This document shows positions 11,740-23,768 of a DNA stretch of 64,000 bases, in pieces. Where the stretch lies: assembly GCF_029407905.1 (NCBI RefSeq), contig NC_073630.1, positions 42,743,001-42,807,000 on the forward strand. The letters run 5' to 3'. A model generated the notes under the pieces. It saw only the letters and a list, made by a program, of their open reading frames with translations. It made no database searches and was not told the DNA's origin. A program made the position numbers and the translations under genes. Each line of letters begins with the position of its first letter. Within the stretch, counting starts at the first letter, position 1. The DNA comes from Bubalus kerabau (Eukaryota; Chordata; Mammalia; Artiodactyla; Bovidae).

Positions 11740-12110
11740 TTCTTTATGAAGAATTTGTCTGGTTCTCCCTTGATTATTTATTTCTTCAATAAGTTATTTA
11801 CATCACTGTGGACTTGTGGACATTTATTCTATATTTTGGAATATAATCCAATAGTATATTGTCTATTTTTTATTTATTTTTCTCATATTATTCCAGCTTT
11901 AAACATCTGAAGCCCTTTCAGGTTGATTCTACTGTCCCTTAGACATTGCTTCATCCTTCTGTTTCTTTGATTACTTCCTCACTTTTTGGTAATGAAAGTT
12001 GCTCCAATTTAATTTGGTATAATTCTTGTCCCAGCCCTGGAATTAAACATTTCTCCAAAGAAGTATTGTTCCTTTTTTCGGAGAAAGATATAAGAAACCA
12101 AGATTGAGTT
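11740..12110. mobile_element. Very old L1M-like 3' block
   Basis: The stretch with 'acatttattctatattttgg' and 'agccctggaattaaacattt' matches my memory of a widespread ancient L1 3' block. Subfamily and strand are uncertain. Confidence 0.4.
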
Positions 12111-12990
12111 ACTCTGATTTTTTTTCATGTTTTGTTTCCTGAGTTGGATAGTCAGCTATGTTGTTATCACATCAAACTTTGTTCCATTGATTACATTTTT
12201 CACTCCTGCCCATAACTGTCTTTGTGCTTTGGTCTTTTCATGTGATTTAATGTTGCTACTGCAGCCCAAACCTGAACTAGATGTAATAATAGTGCCCTAT
12301 GCCTTGCCCTACACCACTGCCCATGCTGAGCCTTACAAACAAAAGTAGATTGGCTTCCCCATGCTTGATCATATCTTCCTGAGTTTCATTCAATTTTTTC
12401 CTCAGCTTATTTACCTTCTCTATAAGTCCAAATTCTGACTGAGTCCCAACAGCTTTAACTTAGTGTCTTTCTGTACGTAACAAGCAGTAATGTCATCCTT
12501 GTGGGGCCTGACTATAAAGTGGAGGTTTTTGGAAAAGATACACAGATAAAGTTATCCTGAAAATGCATCCATTAAGAAAGTCCTTACTGATTGCTTTGAC
12601 CAAATTTATAGGCATTATTTTATTTCTCTAGGCATGAGTAGGTCTTTGAATAATAAGGTAGAAACAAAATTTGAAGCAGCAAATCAACATAATAGTTTAG
12701 ATGGTAATGCTCTTAAAATGTTTGGTTCGCTTTTTTTCTGTTATAACTTCATGTGAGTTACAGTCAGTAGATTTAAAAAACTAAATAGCATTCAGTAAGA
12801 GTGATGATACCCAAAGGAAGCTCAATATTTATGCACGTTTTAAATTATTCCCAACATGCCCTTTGAGAAGTTTCATGAAGTATTAAAGAGCACTTCCAGT
12901 GTTTTTATGCCTGGCTATCAGAACCAGACAATTCTGTTTTCTATTTTGGTTTTCATAATGAGAAAATTAATACATCCTATCTCATACCAA
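12111..12990. other. Unassigned non-coding DNA
   Basis: No gene or clear repeat recognised. The first part (to about 12440) may still be decayed L1. Short open frames have no domain features. Confidence 0.45.
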
Positions 12991-13202
12991 GGATTCCCAG
13001 GTGACACAAGTGATCTTTATCACTGGTCTGCCAAAGCAAGAGGCAAAAGACAGGTCGGTTCGATCCCTGGGTTGGCAAGATCACCTGAGGAGGGCATGGC
13101 AACCCAGTCCAGTATTCTTACCTGGAGAATCCCCATGGACAGAGAAGCCTGGTGGCTACAGTCCATAGGGTTGCAAAGAGCCAGACACGACTGAACAATT
13201 AA
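12991..13202 (+). mobile_element. Bov-tA SINE
   Basis: Head 'ggattcccaggtgacaca', B-box-like 'ggttcgatccctgggttgg', body and the 'ccagacacgactgaacaa' end. Confidence 0.9.
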
Positions 13203-13711
13203 CACTATGCCTTGGGAAACTGTAGTAACTTTAATTTTTTTTTTTAAGTTACTTAAGACTACCTCCTTGAAGATAATTATTGGCCACCGTTTTGTTCCAT
13301 TTTTTCTTTCTTTTTAAAAAGAGCTATATTGATTTTGCCTAAATCAGTCAAATTTAGTGAGAAGAAGAGTGACCATATACATATGATATGTACATTGGTT
13401 GTTTCATACAAGAGCATATGTCAGTTAAGTGCCACTGCTGAAACTGAGTCAAAATACTCAAAATTAAATGATATCATCTAGTTTCTTATTTAATGAAATA
13501 GACATTTCAAATAATAATCATAACTTGATTTCAAGAGAGATTATTTTTATTTGCTGGGTCATTGGTATTGATGCATTTTTGCTACATTTCAATAGATATA
13601 TTTGACATAATACCTGAAACAGCCCAGAATATACAGAATTATATATAAATATAAAGAATATACAGAAGCAGAAAACATAAGATGATAAAGATTTCATCTC
13701 TTCTAACATTA
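13203..13711. other. Unassigned AT-rich DNA
   Basis: No gene or repeat recognised apart from short T runs. Confidence 0.45.
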
Positions 13712-13905
13712 TATGGCTTATTGGTAAAGAATCCACATACTAATGCAGGAGACTTAGGTTCAACCCTTGGGTCACAAAGATCACCTAAGAAAGAAATGAC
13801 AGCCCACTCCAGTATTCTTGCCGTGGAAATCCCATGGACAGAGCAGGCTATAGTCCATGGGATCACAGGGTCAGGCATGACTTAGCAACTAAACAACAAC
13901 ATCAT
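13712..13905 (+). mobile_element. Bov-tA SINE, diverged
   Basis: Shortened head, 'aggttcaacccttgggtca' at the B-box position, body with small deletions, and an AAC-rich tail. Confidence 0.85.
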
Positions 13906-13967
13906 TATATACAAGTTTGTCACTAAGTTGTTTGAATACATATTAGTGAGAACGTCTTTCAGTATCA

Positions 13968-14215
13968 GTAGAGGAGAGTGGTTAGTACATGAGCTCAGTT
14001 TCCAATCTAGATTTCCAATCCAGGTCCCTTTACTTAGCAGCTTTATGACTTTGAGCAAGTTATTTAACCTCTCATCTAGCAAATGGAATTGATGCAAATG
14101 CTCTGTAGCTTCATTAGATTGTATTATCCTTTATAGGAGCTTAAATGCAAAGCTTTTAGCATAGTGCCCAGTATATAGAAATTGTTCTGTAACTGATAGA
14201 TGTTAGTATTTACTC
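13968..14215 (+). mobile_element. MIR SINE
   Basis: Old core-SINE pattern: 'ctttatgactttgagcaagt', 'tatttaacctctcatctag' and 'tagcatagtgcccagtatat', in the expected order. Confidence 0.7.
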
Positions 14216-14237
14216 ACACAAGAGCTCAGATGAGAGC

Positions 14238-14985
14238 TGAGATGGTTAATTTTATATGTCAATTTTTCTGGGTCACCAGGTACCAGATATTTAATCAGAC
14301 ATTATTCTGAGTGTCTCTGCTTTTGGATGAGATTAATATTTGCATTCTGCTGCTGCTGCTGCTAAGTTGCTTCAGTCGTGTCCAACTCTGTGCGACCCCA
14401 TAGACAGCAGGCACCAGGCTCCCCCGTCCCTGGGATTCTCCAGGCAAGAACACTGGAGTGGGTTGCTCTTTCCTTCTCCAATGCATGAAAGTGAAAAGTG
14501 AAAGTGAAGTTGCTCAGTCGTGTCCGACTCTTAGCGACCCCATGGACTGCAGCCTACCTGGCTCCTCCGCTATATTTACATAAATAAGACTAAATAAAAT
14601 AGATTGCCCTCCCCAATGTAAATAGATCTCATCTAGTCAGTTGAAAGCCTGAATAAAACAAAAAGCCTGACTCTCCCCTGAGTAAAAGAAAACTGTTCCT
14701 ACTTGGCTGCCTTTGAAATGGGATATCAGCATTTTCCCCCCTGTCTTTTGACACTAACTGAAGCATCAGCCTTTCCCGGGTCTCTAGCCTGTCAGCCTTT
14801 GGGCAGGAACTATACCGTCTAGTCTCTTGGTTCCCAGGCCTTTGGACTCAGACCAGAACTATACCATCAGCTCTCCTGGATCTCCAGCTTGCTGACTTAC
14901 TGTATCTTGGAACTTTTCAGCCTGCATAACCAAGTGAGCCAATTTCTCATAATAAATCTCTTACTATGTTATGTAAGGGTAAGAT
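14238..14985 (+). mobile_element. ERVL-type (MLT2-like) solo LTR, split by a SINE
   Basis: Begins 'gagatggttaattttatatg' and ends with an 'ataataaatctctta' polyadenylation-like segment. The middle contains the GCCTTTGG/AACTATACC... repeats typical of MLT2 LTRs of the ERVL class. No viral coding genes are present. A BOV-A2 at 14346-14571 interrupts it. Confidence 0.75.
14346..14571 (-). mobile_element. BOV-A2 SINE, minus strand, truncated
   Basis: Begins with the reversed (CAG)n tail (tgctgctgctg) and contains two Bov-A monomers joined by the GAAAGTGAAAAGTG linker; the outer monomer is truncated. The duplication atatttgcat (14336-14345) / atatttacat (14572-14581) marks the insertion in the LTR. 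Confidence 0.9.
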
Positions 14986-16633
14986 AGAGGGGAATTAAAA
15001 ACTGAGATTCTTAAAAAGCCCAAGTGTGTGCATTTCTATGGTGTTCTCTCCACTTGTCATTCTTCCTCCTGTGTTGACCTGTCAGTGTCACATAGTCATT
15101 AAAGTGCAGCCGGTGTTGGTGTAAATTTATAATTGGCGTAATCCTTATTGCTGACATGTCAATATTTAACTTGCATTAGCCTTTCCTTGGAGGCTGACAA
15201 ATTGCGCATCTGTGGCTTGTTCAGTCTAATTTTTCATGTCATTGCCTTGCAAAGCATACAGATTTATAATGTCATCATGTGATGGATGCAGGCCTCTCCT
15301 ATGCCTTGGAGAAGGGTTTCAACCCACTTAGATTATCCATTGGTTTATTTATTTATTTCCCTTTCACCCACCACCTAGTTTTGCAGGCTTTCAGTGAATT
15401 TACCTCCCCGAGGCCCAAATTTTGAGGACAAATGGAAGGGGACCTCTGTCCGGAGTCATTAACACGCTGCTGCTAGGACACCTCCACGTTGCTTGGGCCT
15501 GTCTCACCCAGCAGCCTTCATCTGTGTGTGCATGTTGTCACGAAGAATTTGTTGACAGAAAATGAAGAACAGAGAAAGAAAATTAGGTCAGAATAGTGTG
15601 TGGGAAGCAAAGTGACATTCTTGTCGGTTTTACCTAATCTCTAAGAATAGAGCAGCCAGAGTTATAATTTCCTTAGGATGTGGACAGCTGAGACTTAGAG
15701 TCAGGTATTTCTTTTCTTTTCTTTTTTTAAATTTCATGTTATTCTCTTCCACCACACCCCACCAGCTTTTGATTTTTTTTTTTTTTAAAGTAGTGGGTAA
15801 GTACATAAGAATTCTTATTTGAAGCTCTTAGAGCTGAATGCTAAGGATTTGGAACTAAAGAAGATTTGGAGGGCTGTCATCCCATAGGTGTCCAAAGATG
15901 GATTTATGTAAAGATCACAAAGGATGGATTGCTAACAAACGTTTCCTCCCTGTTTCACAAAGCTGTATAAATGCTAAGCTACTCTCTCCCTTCACTGGAG
16001 TGTTTTAGAACAGTGAAATCATTAGGTCTCCCTCCAGCAGTCTAGTACCTTTATTTAACACTATCTAGGATAAAAGTGAGATATACCCAGAATTTATATT
16101 TAGGGAGAGATAATTACTTTAATTTATATTTTGTAAAAGTTTCAAGAAATCCGAAAGGAACTGACCCTGAAATTTCATCTCAGTTCAGCAAAGTATTATT
16201 TACACTTGTGTGTTTAAAATGTGGTAATCATTGGTCTATTTTCTGGATTTTCAATTAAATTCTCACATATTTAGAATGTCTCAAATGATTAATGGAAATT
16301 AAAAATGGTTAATATGTGTGTTTGAAATAACACTCCATCTAATTCATCACTCGTGCTTGGCTACTTCTTGGTCCTAAGAGCCCCAAAGCAAAATTAATAT
16401 CATGTCTTCAATTATTGCTTAAAATGATGATTTTGTACCTCAATTTCTAAAAAACACATATCACATAAACAAAAATAATAAATTAAAGACCACAAAGAGT
16501 GACCCCAGATTAATCCTTGCCAATGCTAAGACCACGCTGACAATTATATTTACAGTCAGATTTTATTTTATCATAATGAATTACAATGCTATTTTTGACT
16601 AAACAGATAGCCATTCCAAGCAAGCAAACAAAC
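14986..16633. other. Single-copy DNA, candidate conserved non-coding stretch
   Basis: Free of recognised repeats. The part at 15060-15560 has balanced composition and many TAAT-type and CAAT/TGACA-type words. It includes the palindrome tgacatgtca (15152-15161) within 'ttattgctgacatgtcaata'. No open frame of note. This looks more like regulatory or conserved non-coding DNA than decayed repeat, but conservation cannot be tested from one sequence. Confidence 0.4.
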
Positions 16634-16636
16634 ACA

Positions 16637-16828
16637 CAAATTCAGTTCAGTTCATTTCAGTTCAGTTGCTCAGTCATGTCTGACTCTTTGCGGCCCCATG
16701 AACCGCAGCACACCAGGCCTCCCTGTCCTTCACCAACTCCTGGGGTTTATCCAAACTCATCTTCATTGAGTTGGTGATGCCATCTAACCATCTCATCCTC
16801 TGTCGTCCCCTTCTCCTCCTGCCTTCAA
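16637..16828 (-). mobile_element. BovB LINE, minus strand, short 3' end
   Basis: Reversed (CTGAA)n tail ('ttcagttcagttcattt') and the terminal 190 bases of BovB. A possible 7-bp duplication, acaaatt, is seen at the left edge and at about 16829. Confidence 0.9.
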
Positions 16829-17234
16829 ACAAATTAGAACTCTATTATATTTTCATTCTTTGTCTCTTAGTCATGAAATCTGTTAAAAGTAGTGTCTACA
16901 GGAGCCCAATACATAAAATAAGTAAAAACAGAAAATCTTTGGCTGAAGTAAAGACTGTGTTCTAAGCCCAACTCATAAACATGCCCTGTGTCCAACCAAG
17001 TTCCTCTATATAGTTTCTATATCACGCAGAAATAAAAAAATCCAAATTCCATTCAACTCTTAGTTTATAAGTGATAACATTACAACTAGAGAATATTGAG
17101 TTGCCTGATATGATACTAGCAGAACTAGAACTAGAAATCTGATCTCTTCACTGCTAAGTCCATTAGTATTTTCACTATAAGGTGTCAAGAGACTTTCATG
17201 CTGTCTTAAGTTCTTTTTTTTATTGAACCTCTAA
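16829..17234. other. Unassigned DNA, possible old MIR
   Basis: Mostly unrecognised. The part about 17070-17185 loosely resembles a reversed MIR ('gagttgcctgatatga'). Confidence 0.35.
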
Positions 17235-17715
17235 TTTATTATGCATCTTTTACATATCAGGCACTATTCTAGGGTCCAAGGATACAAATTGTTCAATAAA
17301 AAAGTCTTAAAAGTTTATAGTTTAGTAAAAGAAACAGGCAGTAAATGTCATTATACAATATATTGTTATTGGTTTATAATATAAAATAAAAAATAGAAAA
17401 GGTAACATAGGATGTAATTTTTGATAAAGTTGCAAGGAAAGACCTTTCAGAAGCAGAAATATTTGAGCAGAAACATACACAGGATACAGGAATGAGTTGT
17501 GGGGCGGATATTTAAGGTGTAATGAATAACTGATGCAAATGTCCTGAGATAGGTGTGCTTTTGGCATACTTAAGAGTAGTCGAAAGGCTAGAGAGTCTAG
17601 AATGCAGTGAGTTAGGGGTGAGAAGCAGGGAGCTCTGGGGGCAGTGAGGTAATTTCAGATTTATTTGAATCTTTGGGAAACTATTTGATGGTTTGAATTG
17701 AGTGAGTGGCATGTT
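17235..17715. mobile_element. Ancient dispersed mammalian repeat, class uncertain
   Basis: Contains the series 'caggcactattctagg', 'aaggaaagacctttcag', 'aaatgtcctgagataggtg' and 'gagtgagtggcatg'. I recall this order from a common old mammalian interspersed repeat whose name I cannot give with confidence. A related copy in the same orientation appears at 25430-25850. Confidence 0.45.
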
Positions 17716-18340
17716 TGGCTTTCATTCTTGAAAAGAAATATTCTTTGCTTGCATTCTTTTACCATGTAGTTGTCCAGTTCTCTTAGTACGACTTACTAAA
17801 GAGCTTATTTTTCTCCATTGTATATCTCTGTACTCAATGAAGGATGAATTATAGGGAGGTAAAATCAGAAACCTTTATATTGACTAACAAAGAATAATGC
17901 CAAAATTTTAATGTTTATATAAATCTTCTCCCTAAAGTCATTCCACACCTTTAATTGAATTCCTATACTTATTCTGAGATACAAGTAAACACACGGTATT
18001 AATTCCATTGAACAGATTGGAAGCTGAACTTGTAAAATACTCAAGTACTCATATTTCAAGAACAGTGCTTTATCAGCCACACAGAAATGACGGGTTTACA
18101 CGCATGCACCGGAGGGTTGAAGGAGGCAGGAGAGAAAGGTAAGTTTCTACTTAGAAGAGAAAGTGAATATCAGCTGCTTTTTAATTCAGTGCTTATTTAT
18201 CATTCACCATGTGCCAAGCTCTGCCTTAGGCACTGAGGATGCAGAGGTGGAAAAAGTCAATTCCTGCACGACAAAGTCTGCTTTAGGATATAATAATAAC
18301 CTTTAGTCTTTTAGTTCTTACTACATGATAACCAATGTAG
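17716..18340. other. Unassigned single-copy DNA
   Basis: No gene or clear repeat. The piece about 18190-18270 ('catgtgccaagctctgcctt') may be an old repeat fragment. Confidence 0.4.
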
Positions 18341-18542
18341 AAGTAGCATGTGCTTTAATCTCCCTAACAATCATGTTTTATGGGTACACTTATAATCAAC
18401 ACTTGACAGATAAAGAAATTAGAGAGCAGAAAGACTGAAAAACTTACACAAGGTCACCCAGTATGCAATTTGTGAACTTCAATTGGATTCAAGCCCAACT
18501 TTAACCCAAAAGTCTATCCTGTTAACATTATGCTACTTCAAC
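18341..18542 (-). mobile_element. MIR SINE, minus strand
   Basis: Reversed MIR pattern: 'gacagataaagaaattagag', 'aaggtcacccagtatgcaa' and 'gattcaagcccaact'. Confidence 0.7.
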
Positions 18543-19074
18543 TCTTTAAACAATCTACATGTTTAAAGGTCTTTTGCATTCCTACACCAGTTTTCTTATT
18601 TCTTTTCTCATTTTTTGCTTATCTTGGCATGTGAATTGGTGGTGCCTATCAAATGAGTTGGTGGCTACAGAACTTCAATGGCTGTGAGTCAATGTAGGTA
18701 AACGGGATACTGCAATATACTGAGCTGTCATCAAAACCAAAATCATACACACATCACACGCCTATTGTCACAGGCACTGACCCCATTCAAATCGTAAGTT
18801 TTTCTGCAATGTCATAGGAAATTTTCTTCTCACAGTCTCTTGCTTCCGTGTCTCCAAAAGTTTTAGACAACCTGAGAGTGATGTCACTCCTGAGTTCACT
18901 AGTTTTCCTACATACACAGAGGATCAGTTAGTTATACACTGGCAGGACAAAATAACGTTTCAAATTTAGTCAGAGTATTTGTAACTCAGAGTGTTTCACT
19001 TCCCTTCTCATTTAGATGTAATAAGAACTTTGTATTGCTTTTGGGAAACACATATTTAAGAACATAAACTCTGA
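18543..19074. other. Unassigned single-copy DNA
   Basis: No gene or repeat recognised. Confidence 0.45.
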
Positions 19075-19245
19075 ACCTGAGTTTAAATGTTAGGTACACT
19101 GCTTGTAGTTAAATTAACATTTTGGTGCTTCACTTTCCTCACTGGTCCATGGAGATAATAATAGTGCCTACCTTACCAAACTTTGAGGAACTTCGTAAGT
19201 TAATAAAGTGAAATAGGAAGTACTATTTAAGTGACTATTATTATT
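19075..19245 (+). mobile_element. MIR SINE fragment
   Basis: Forward MIR core words: 'ttcactttcctcactgg' and 'gataataatagtgcctacc'. Confidence 0.65.
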
Positions 19246-19345
19246 TAATTTCAAACTGCAAAGGTCTCTTGTTAAAAAATCAAGAGTTGTTTTGGTTATG
19301 GAATCTTTTTTGACTAATGAAAATAAGCACTATTTTGTACTTCAC

Positions 19346-19840
19346 AGGTCAGGAACTTTTTCTGTAAAGGGCCAGAGAGAAATTATTTTAGGCATTGCAG
19401 ATAATACTTTGCAGTGGTAGGACAATAGAGCCACAAGCAATATATTAAAAAAAAAAAAAAATGGATGTGACTAAGGAGATCCAACCAGTCCATCCAAAAG
19501 GAGATCAGTCCTGGGTGTTCATTGGAAGGACTGATGTTGAAGCTGAATCTCCAATACTTTGGCCAGCTGAAGCTAAGAGCTGACTCATTTGAAAAGACCC
19601 TGATGCTGGGAAAGACTGAAGGTGGGAGGAGAAGGAGACGACAGAGTATGAGATGGTTGGATGGCATCATTGACTCGATGGACATGGGTTTGGGTAAATT
19701 CCGGAAGTTGGTGCGTGCTGCGGTTCATGGGGTCGCAAAGAGTCAGACATGACTGAATGACTGAATGACTGAACTGAACTGATGCTCTAGTGAAACTTTA
19801 TTTACCACTGATCAGAAAAGATTTGCCAATTCCTGGGGTA
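19346..19840. mobile_element. hAT-Charlie (MER1-like) element split by BovB
   Basis: The left part has 'ctttttctgtaaagggcc' and the right part 'agtgaaactttatttacc' to 'tttgccaattcctg', the two ends of a common hAT non-autonomous element. A BovB 3' fragment sits between them. A second copy of the same element is at 57984-58305. Confidence 0.65.
19470..19782 (+). mobile_element. BovB LINE 3' fragment
   Basis: 5'-truncated in the region encoding the RRSNQ stretch, through the arginine-rich C-terminus (GGRRRRRQSMRW) to a (CTGAA)n tail. Inserted in the hAT element, next to a run of 15 A at 19449-19463. Confidence 0.92.
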
Positions 19841-20051
19841 TATAAATTTGCTAGGTTCTCTGCCAGGTGCATTGTGTATTTTACCTTAATAGAAGGTGCT
19901 TTTATCACCTTCATATTACTTACATATGAAAAAAGCCTTACCTTCAGAGAAATGAATTGATTTCAATCAAAGTTTAGTATGTGTTCAAGTCAGTTGCAAC
20001 TTTGGTTTGTATGACTACCAAGCCCAAACCCATTCAGTTAATTATCTCTTC
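19841..20051. other. Unassigned DNA
   Basis: No gene or repeat recognised. Confidence 0.4.
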
Positions 20052-20249
20052 AAGTTCAGTTCACTCAGTGAGTCATGTCTGACTCTTTGCAACCCCACGG
20101 ACCACAGCATCCCAGGCCTCCCTGTCCATCGCCGACTCCCGGAGTTTACTCAAACTCATGTCCATTAAGTCGGTGATGCCACCCAATCATTTCATCTTCT
20201 GTTGTCCCCTTCTCCTCCTGCCTTCAATCTTTCTAACCATCAAGGTCTT

Positions 20250-21930
20250 TCAAAAGAGTCAGTTCTTAGCATCAGGTGGCCAAAGTATTGGAGTTTCAGC
20301 TTCAGTGTCAGTCCTTTCAATGAATATTCAGGACTGATCTCCTTTAGGATTGACTGGTTGGTTCTCGTTGCAGTCCAAGGGACTCTCAAGAGTCTTCTCC
20401 AATACTGCAGTTCAAAAGCATCAATTCTTTGGCACTCAGCTTTCTTTATAGTCCAACACTAACTTCCATACATCACTACTGGAAAAACCATAGCCTTGAC
20501 TAGATGGACCTTTGTGGGCAAAGTAATGTCTCTGCTTTTTAATATGCTGTCTATTAGTTGGTCATAATTTTTAACCAAGGAGTAAATGTCGTTTAATTTC
20601 ATAGCTGCAGTCACCATCTGCAGTGATTTTGGAGCCCCCGCCCCCAAATAAAGTCTGTCACTGTTTCCATTCTTTCCCCATCTATTTGCATGAAGGGATG
20701 GGACTGGGTGCCATGATCTGAGGTTTTTGAATGTTGAGTTTTAATCCAACATTTTCACTCTCCTCTTTCACTTTCATCAAGAGGCTCCTTAGTTGTTTTT
20801 CACTTTCTGCCGTAAGTGTGGTGTCATCTACATATCTGAGGTTACTGATTTTTCTCCTGGCAATCTTGATTCCAGATTGTGCTTCATCCAGCCTGGTATT
20901 TCACATGATGTACTCTGCATATAAGTTAAATAAGCAGGGTGACAATATACGGCCTTGAAGTACCCCTTTCCTGATTTGGAACCAGTCTGTTGTTCCATGT
21001 CCAGTTCTAATTGTTGTTTCTTGACCTGCATACAGATTTCTCAAGAGGCGGAATAGGTGTTCTGGTATTCCCATCTCTTAAAGAATTTTCCACAGTTTGT
21101 TGTGATTCACACAGTCAAAGGCTTTGGCATAGTTAATAAAGCAAAAATAGATGTTTTTCTGGAATTCTCTTGCTTTTTTGATGATCCAGCAGATGTTGGC
21201 AATTTGATCTCTGGTTCTTCTGCTTTTTCTAAAACCAGCTTGAACATCTGGAAGTTCACGGTTCGTATACTATTAAAGCCTGGCCTGGAAAATTTTAAGC
21301 ATTACTTTGCTAGTGTGTGAGATGAGTGCATTTGTGCATAGCTTGAGCATTCTTTGGCATTGCTTTTCTTTGGGACTGGAATGAAAACTGGATTTTTCTA
21401 GTCCTGTGGCCACCCCTGAGTTTTCCAAATATGCTGGCATATTGAGGTCGGCACTTTCACAGTATCATCTTTTAAGATTTGAAATAGCTCAACTGAATTC
21501 CGTCACCTCCACTAGCTTTGTTTGTACTGATGCTTCCTATGGCCCACTTGACTTTGCATTCCAGGATGTCTGGCTCTAGGCGAGTGATCACACCATCATG
21601 ATTTTCTGGGTTGTGAAGATCTCTTTTTTACAGTTATTCTGTGTGTTCTTGCCACCTCTTCTTAATATCTTCTGCTTCTGTTAGGTCCATACCATTTCTT
21701 ATCCTTTATTGAGCCCATATTTGCATGAAATATTTCCTTGCTTCTCTAATTTTATTGAAGAGATCTCTAGTCTTTCCCTTTCTATTATTTTCTTCTATTT
21801 CTTTGCACTGATCACTGAGGAATGCTTTATTATATCTCCTTGCTATTCTTTGGAACTCTGCATTCAAATGGGTACATCTTTCCTTTTCTCCTTTGCTTTT
21901 CACTTCTCTTCATTTCACAGCTATTTGTAA
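20250..21930 (-). pseudogene. BovB ORF2 remnant, reverse transcriptase half
   Basis: Minus-strand fragments show the same blocks as other copies, including the residues around AKAFDCVN (about 21105-21130) and the linker-region segment SKGEKERCTHLNAEFQRIARRYNKAF (about 21825-21900). Frames change repeatedly and no long open frame remains. Confidence 0.8.
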
Positions 21931-22094
21931 GGCCTCCTCAGACAGCGATTTTGCTTTTTGCATTTCTTTTTCTTGTGGATGGTCTTGATCCCAGTATCCT
22001 GTATAATGTCATGAACCTCCATCCATAGTTCTTCAGTTACTGTGTCTATCAGACATAATCCCCTGAATCTATTTCTCACTTCCACTGTTTAATC

Positions 22095-22893
22095 GTTCAG
22101 TTCAGTTCAGTCACTCAGTCATGTCTGACTCTTTGTGACCCCATAAATCACAGCACTCCAGGCCTCCCTGTCCATCACCAACTCCCGGAGTTCACGCAAA
22201 TTCATGTCCATTGAGTCAGTGATGCCATCTAGCCATCTCATCCTCTGTCGTCCCCTTCTCCTCCTGCCCCCAATGCCTCCCAGCATCAGAGTCTTTTCCA
22301 ATGAGTCAACTCTTCGCATGAGGTGGCCAAAGTACTGGAGTTTCAGCTTTAGCATCAGTCTTTCCAATGAACACCCAGCACTGATCTCCTTTAGAATGGA
22401 CTGGTTGGATCTCCTTGCAGTCCAAGGGACTCTCAAGAGTCTTCTCCAATACCACAGTTCAAAAGCATCAATTCTTCAGTGCTCAGCTTTCTTCACAGTC
22501 CAACTCTCACATCCATACATGACCACTGGAAAAACCATAGCCTTGACTAGACAGACCTTTGTTGGCAAAGTAATGTCTCTGCTTTTAAATATGTTATCTT
22601 GGTTGGTCATAACTTTCCTTCCAAGGAGTAAGCGTCTTTTAATTTCATGGCTGCAATCACAATCTGCAGTGATTTTGGGGCCCAAAAAAATAAAGTCTGC
22701 CACTGTTTCCCCATCTATTTCCCATGAAGTGGTTGGACCAGATGCCATGATCTTCTTTTTCTGAATGTTGAGCTTTAAGCCAACTTTTTCACTCTCTTCT
22801 TTCACTTTCATCAAGAGGCTTTTTAGTTCCTCTTCACTTTCTGCCATAAGGGTGGTGTCATCTGCATATCTGAGGTTATTGATATTTCTCCCG
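22095..22893 (-). mobile_element. BovB LINE nested inside another BovB
   Basis: A 5'-truncated BovB in the same orientation as its host element. Its reversed (CTGAA)n tail starts directly at the break. The host sequence stops at 'cactgtttaatc' and resumes at 'gtataatcattacag'. An 8-bp duplication, gtttaatc (22087-22094) / gtataatc (22894-22901), marks the site. Two minus-strand open segments (22119-22436 and 22476-22847) show it is better preserved than the host. Confidence 0.93.
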
Positions 22894-23031
22894 GTATAAT
22901 CATTACAGACTTGAAATAGGTCATACCTGAAAGGTCTAGATCTTTTCCCCTAGTTTCTTCAATTTAAGTCTGAATTTGGCAATAAGGAGTTCATGATCTG
23001 AGCCACAGTCAGCCCCCGTTCTTGTTTTTGC

Positions 23032-23768
23032 TCACTGTATAGAACCTCTCCACCTTTGGCTGCAAAGAATATAATCAATCTGATTTTGGTATTGACCATC
23101 TGGTGATGTCCATGTGTAGAGTTTTCTCTTGTGTTGTTGGAAGAAGGTGTTTGTTATGACCAGTGCTTTCTCTTGAAAAAACTCTATTAGCCTTTGCCCT
23201 GCTTCATTGTGTACTCCAAGGCCAAATTTGCCTGTTACTGCATGTATTTCTTGGCTTCCTACTTTTGCATTCCAGTCCCTTATAATGAAAAGGACGTCTT
23301 TTGGGGGCTTCAGTTCTATAAGGTCTTGTAGGTCTTCATAGAACCATTCAACTTCAACTTCTTTAGCATTGCTGGTCGGGGCATACATTTGGATTACTGT
23401 GATATTGAATGGTTTGCCTTGGAAATGAACAGAGATCATTCTGTTGTTTTTGAGATTGCATCCAAGTACTGCATTCGGATTCTTTTGTTGACTATGATGG
23501 CTACTCCATTTCTTCTAAGGGATCTTGCCCATAGTAGTAGATATAATGATCATCTGAGTTAAATGATCATTCGAGTCCATTTTAGTTTGCTGATTCCTAA
23601 AATGTTGACATTCACTCTTGCCATCTCCTGTTTGACCACTTTCAATTTACCTTGATTCATGGACCTAATATTCCAGGTTCCTATGCAATATTGCTCTTTA
23701 TAGCATTCAACTTTGCTTCTATCACCAGTTACATCCACAACTGGGTGTTGTTTTTGCTTTGGCTCCAT
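23032..23768 (-). pseudogene. BovB ORF2 remnant, AP-type endonuclease half
   Basis: The minus strand encodes two open pieces. One has the start of the endonuclease (CIGTWNIRSMNQGK, near 23660-23705). The other has VIQMYAP, RDWNAKVGSQE and YTWTSPDGQYQNQIDYIL (about 23050-23400). These are the metal- and DNA-binding blocks of the exonuclease-endonuclease-phosphatase fold that RTE elements use to nick the target. In the GDWN block the glycine is replaced by arginine (IIRDWN). Stops and frameshifts separate the pieces. Confidence 0.88.
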
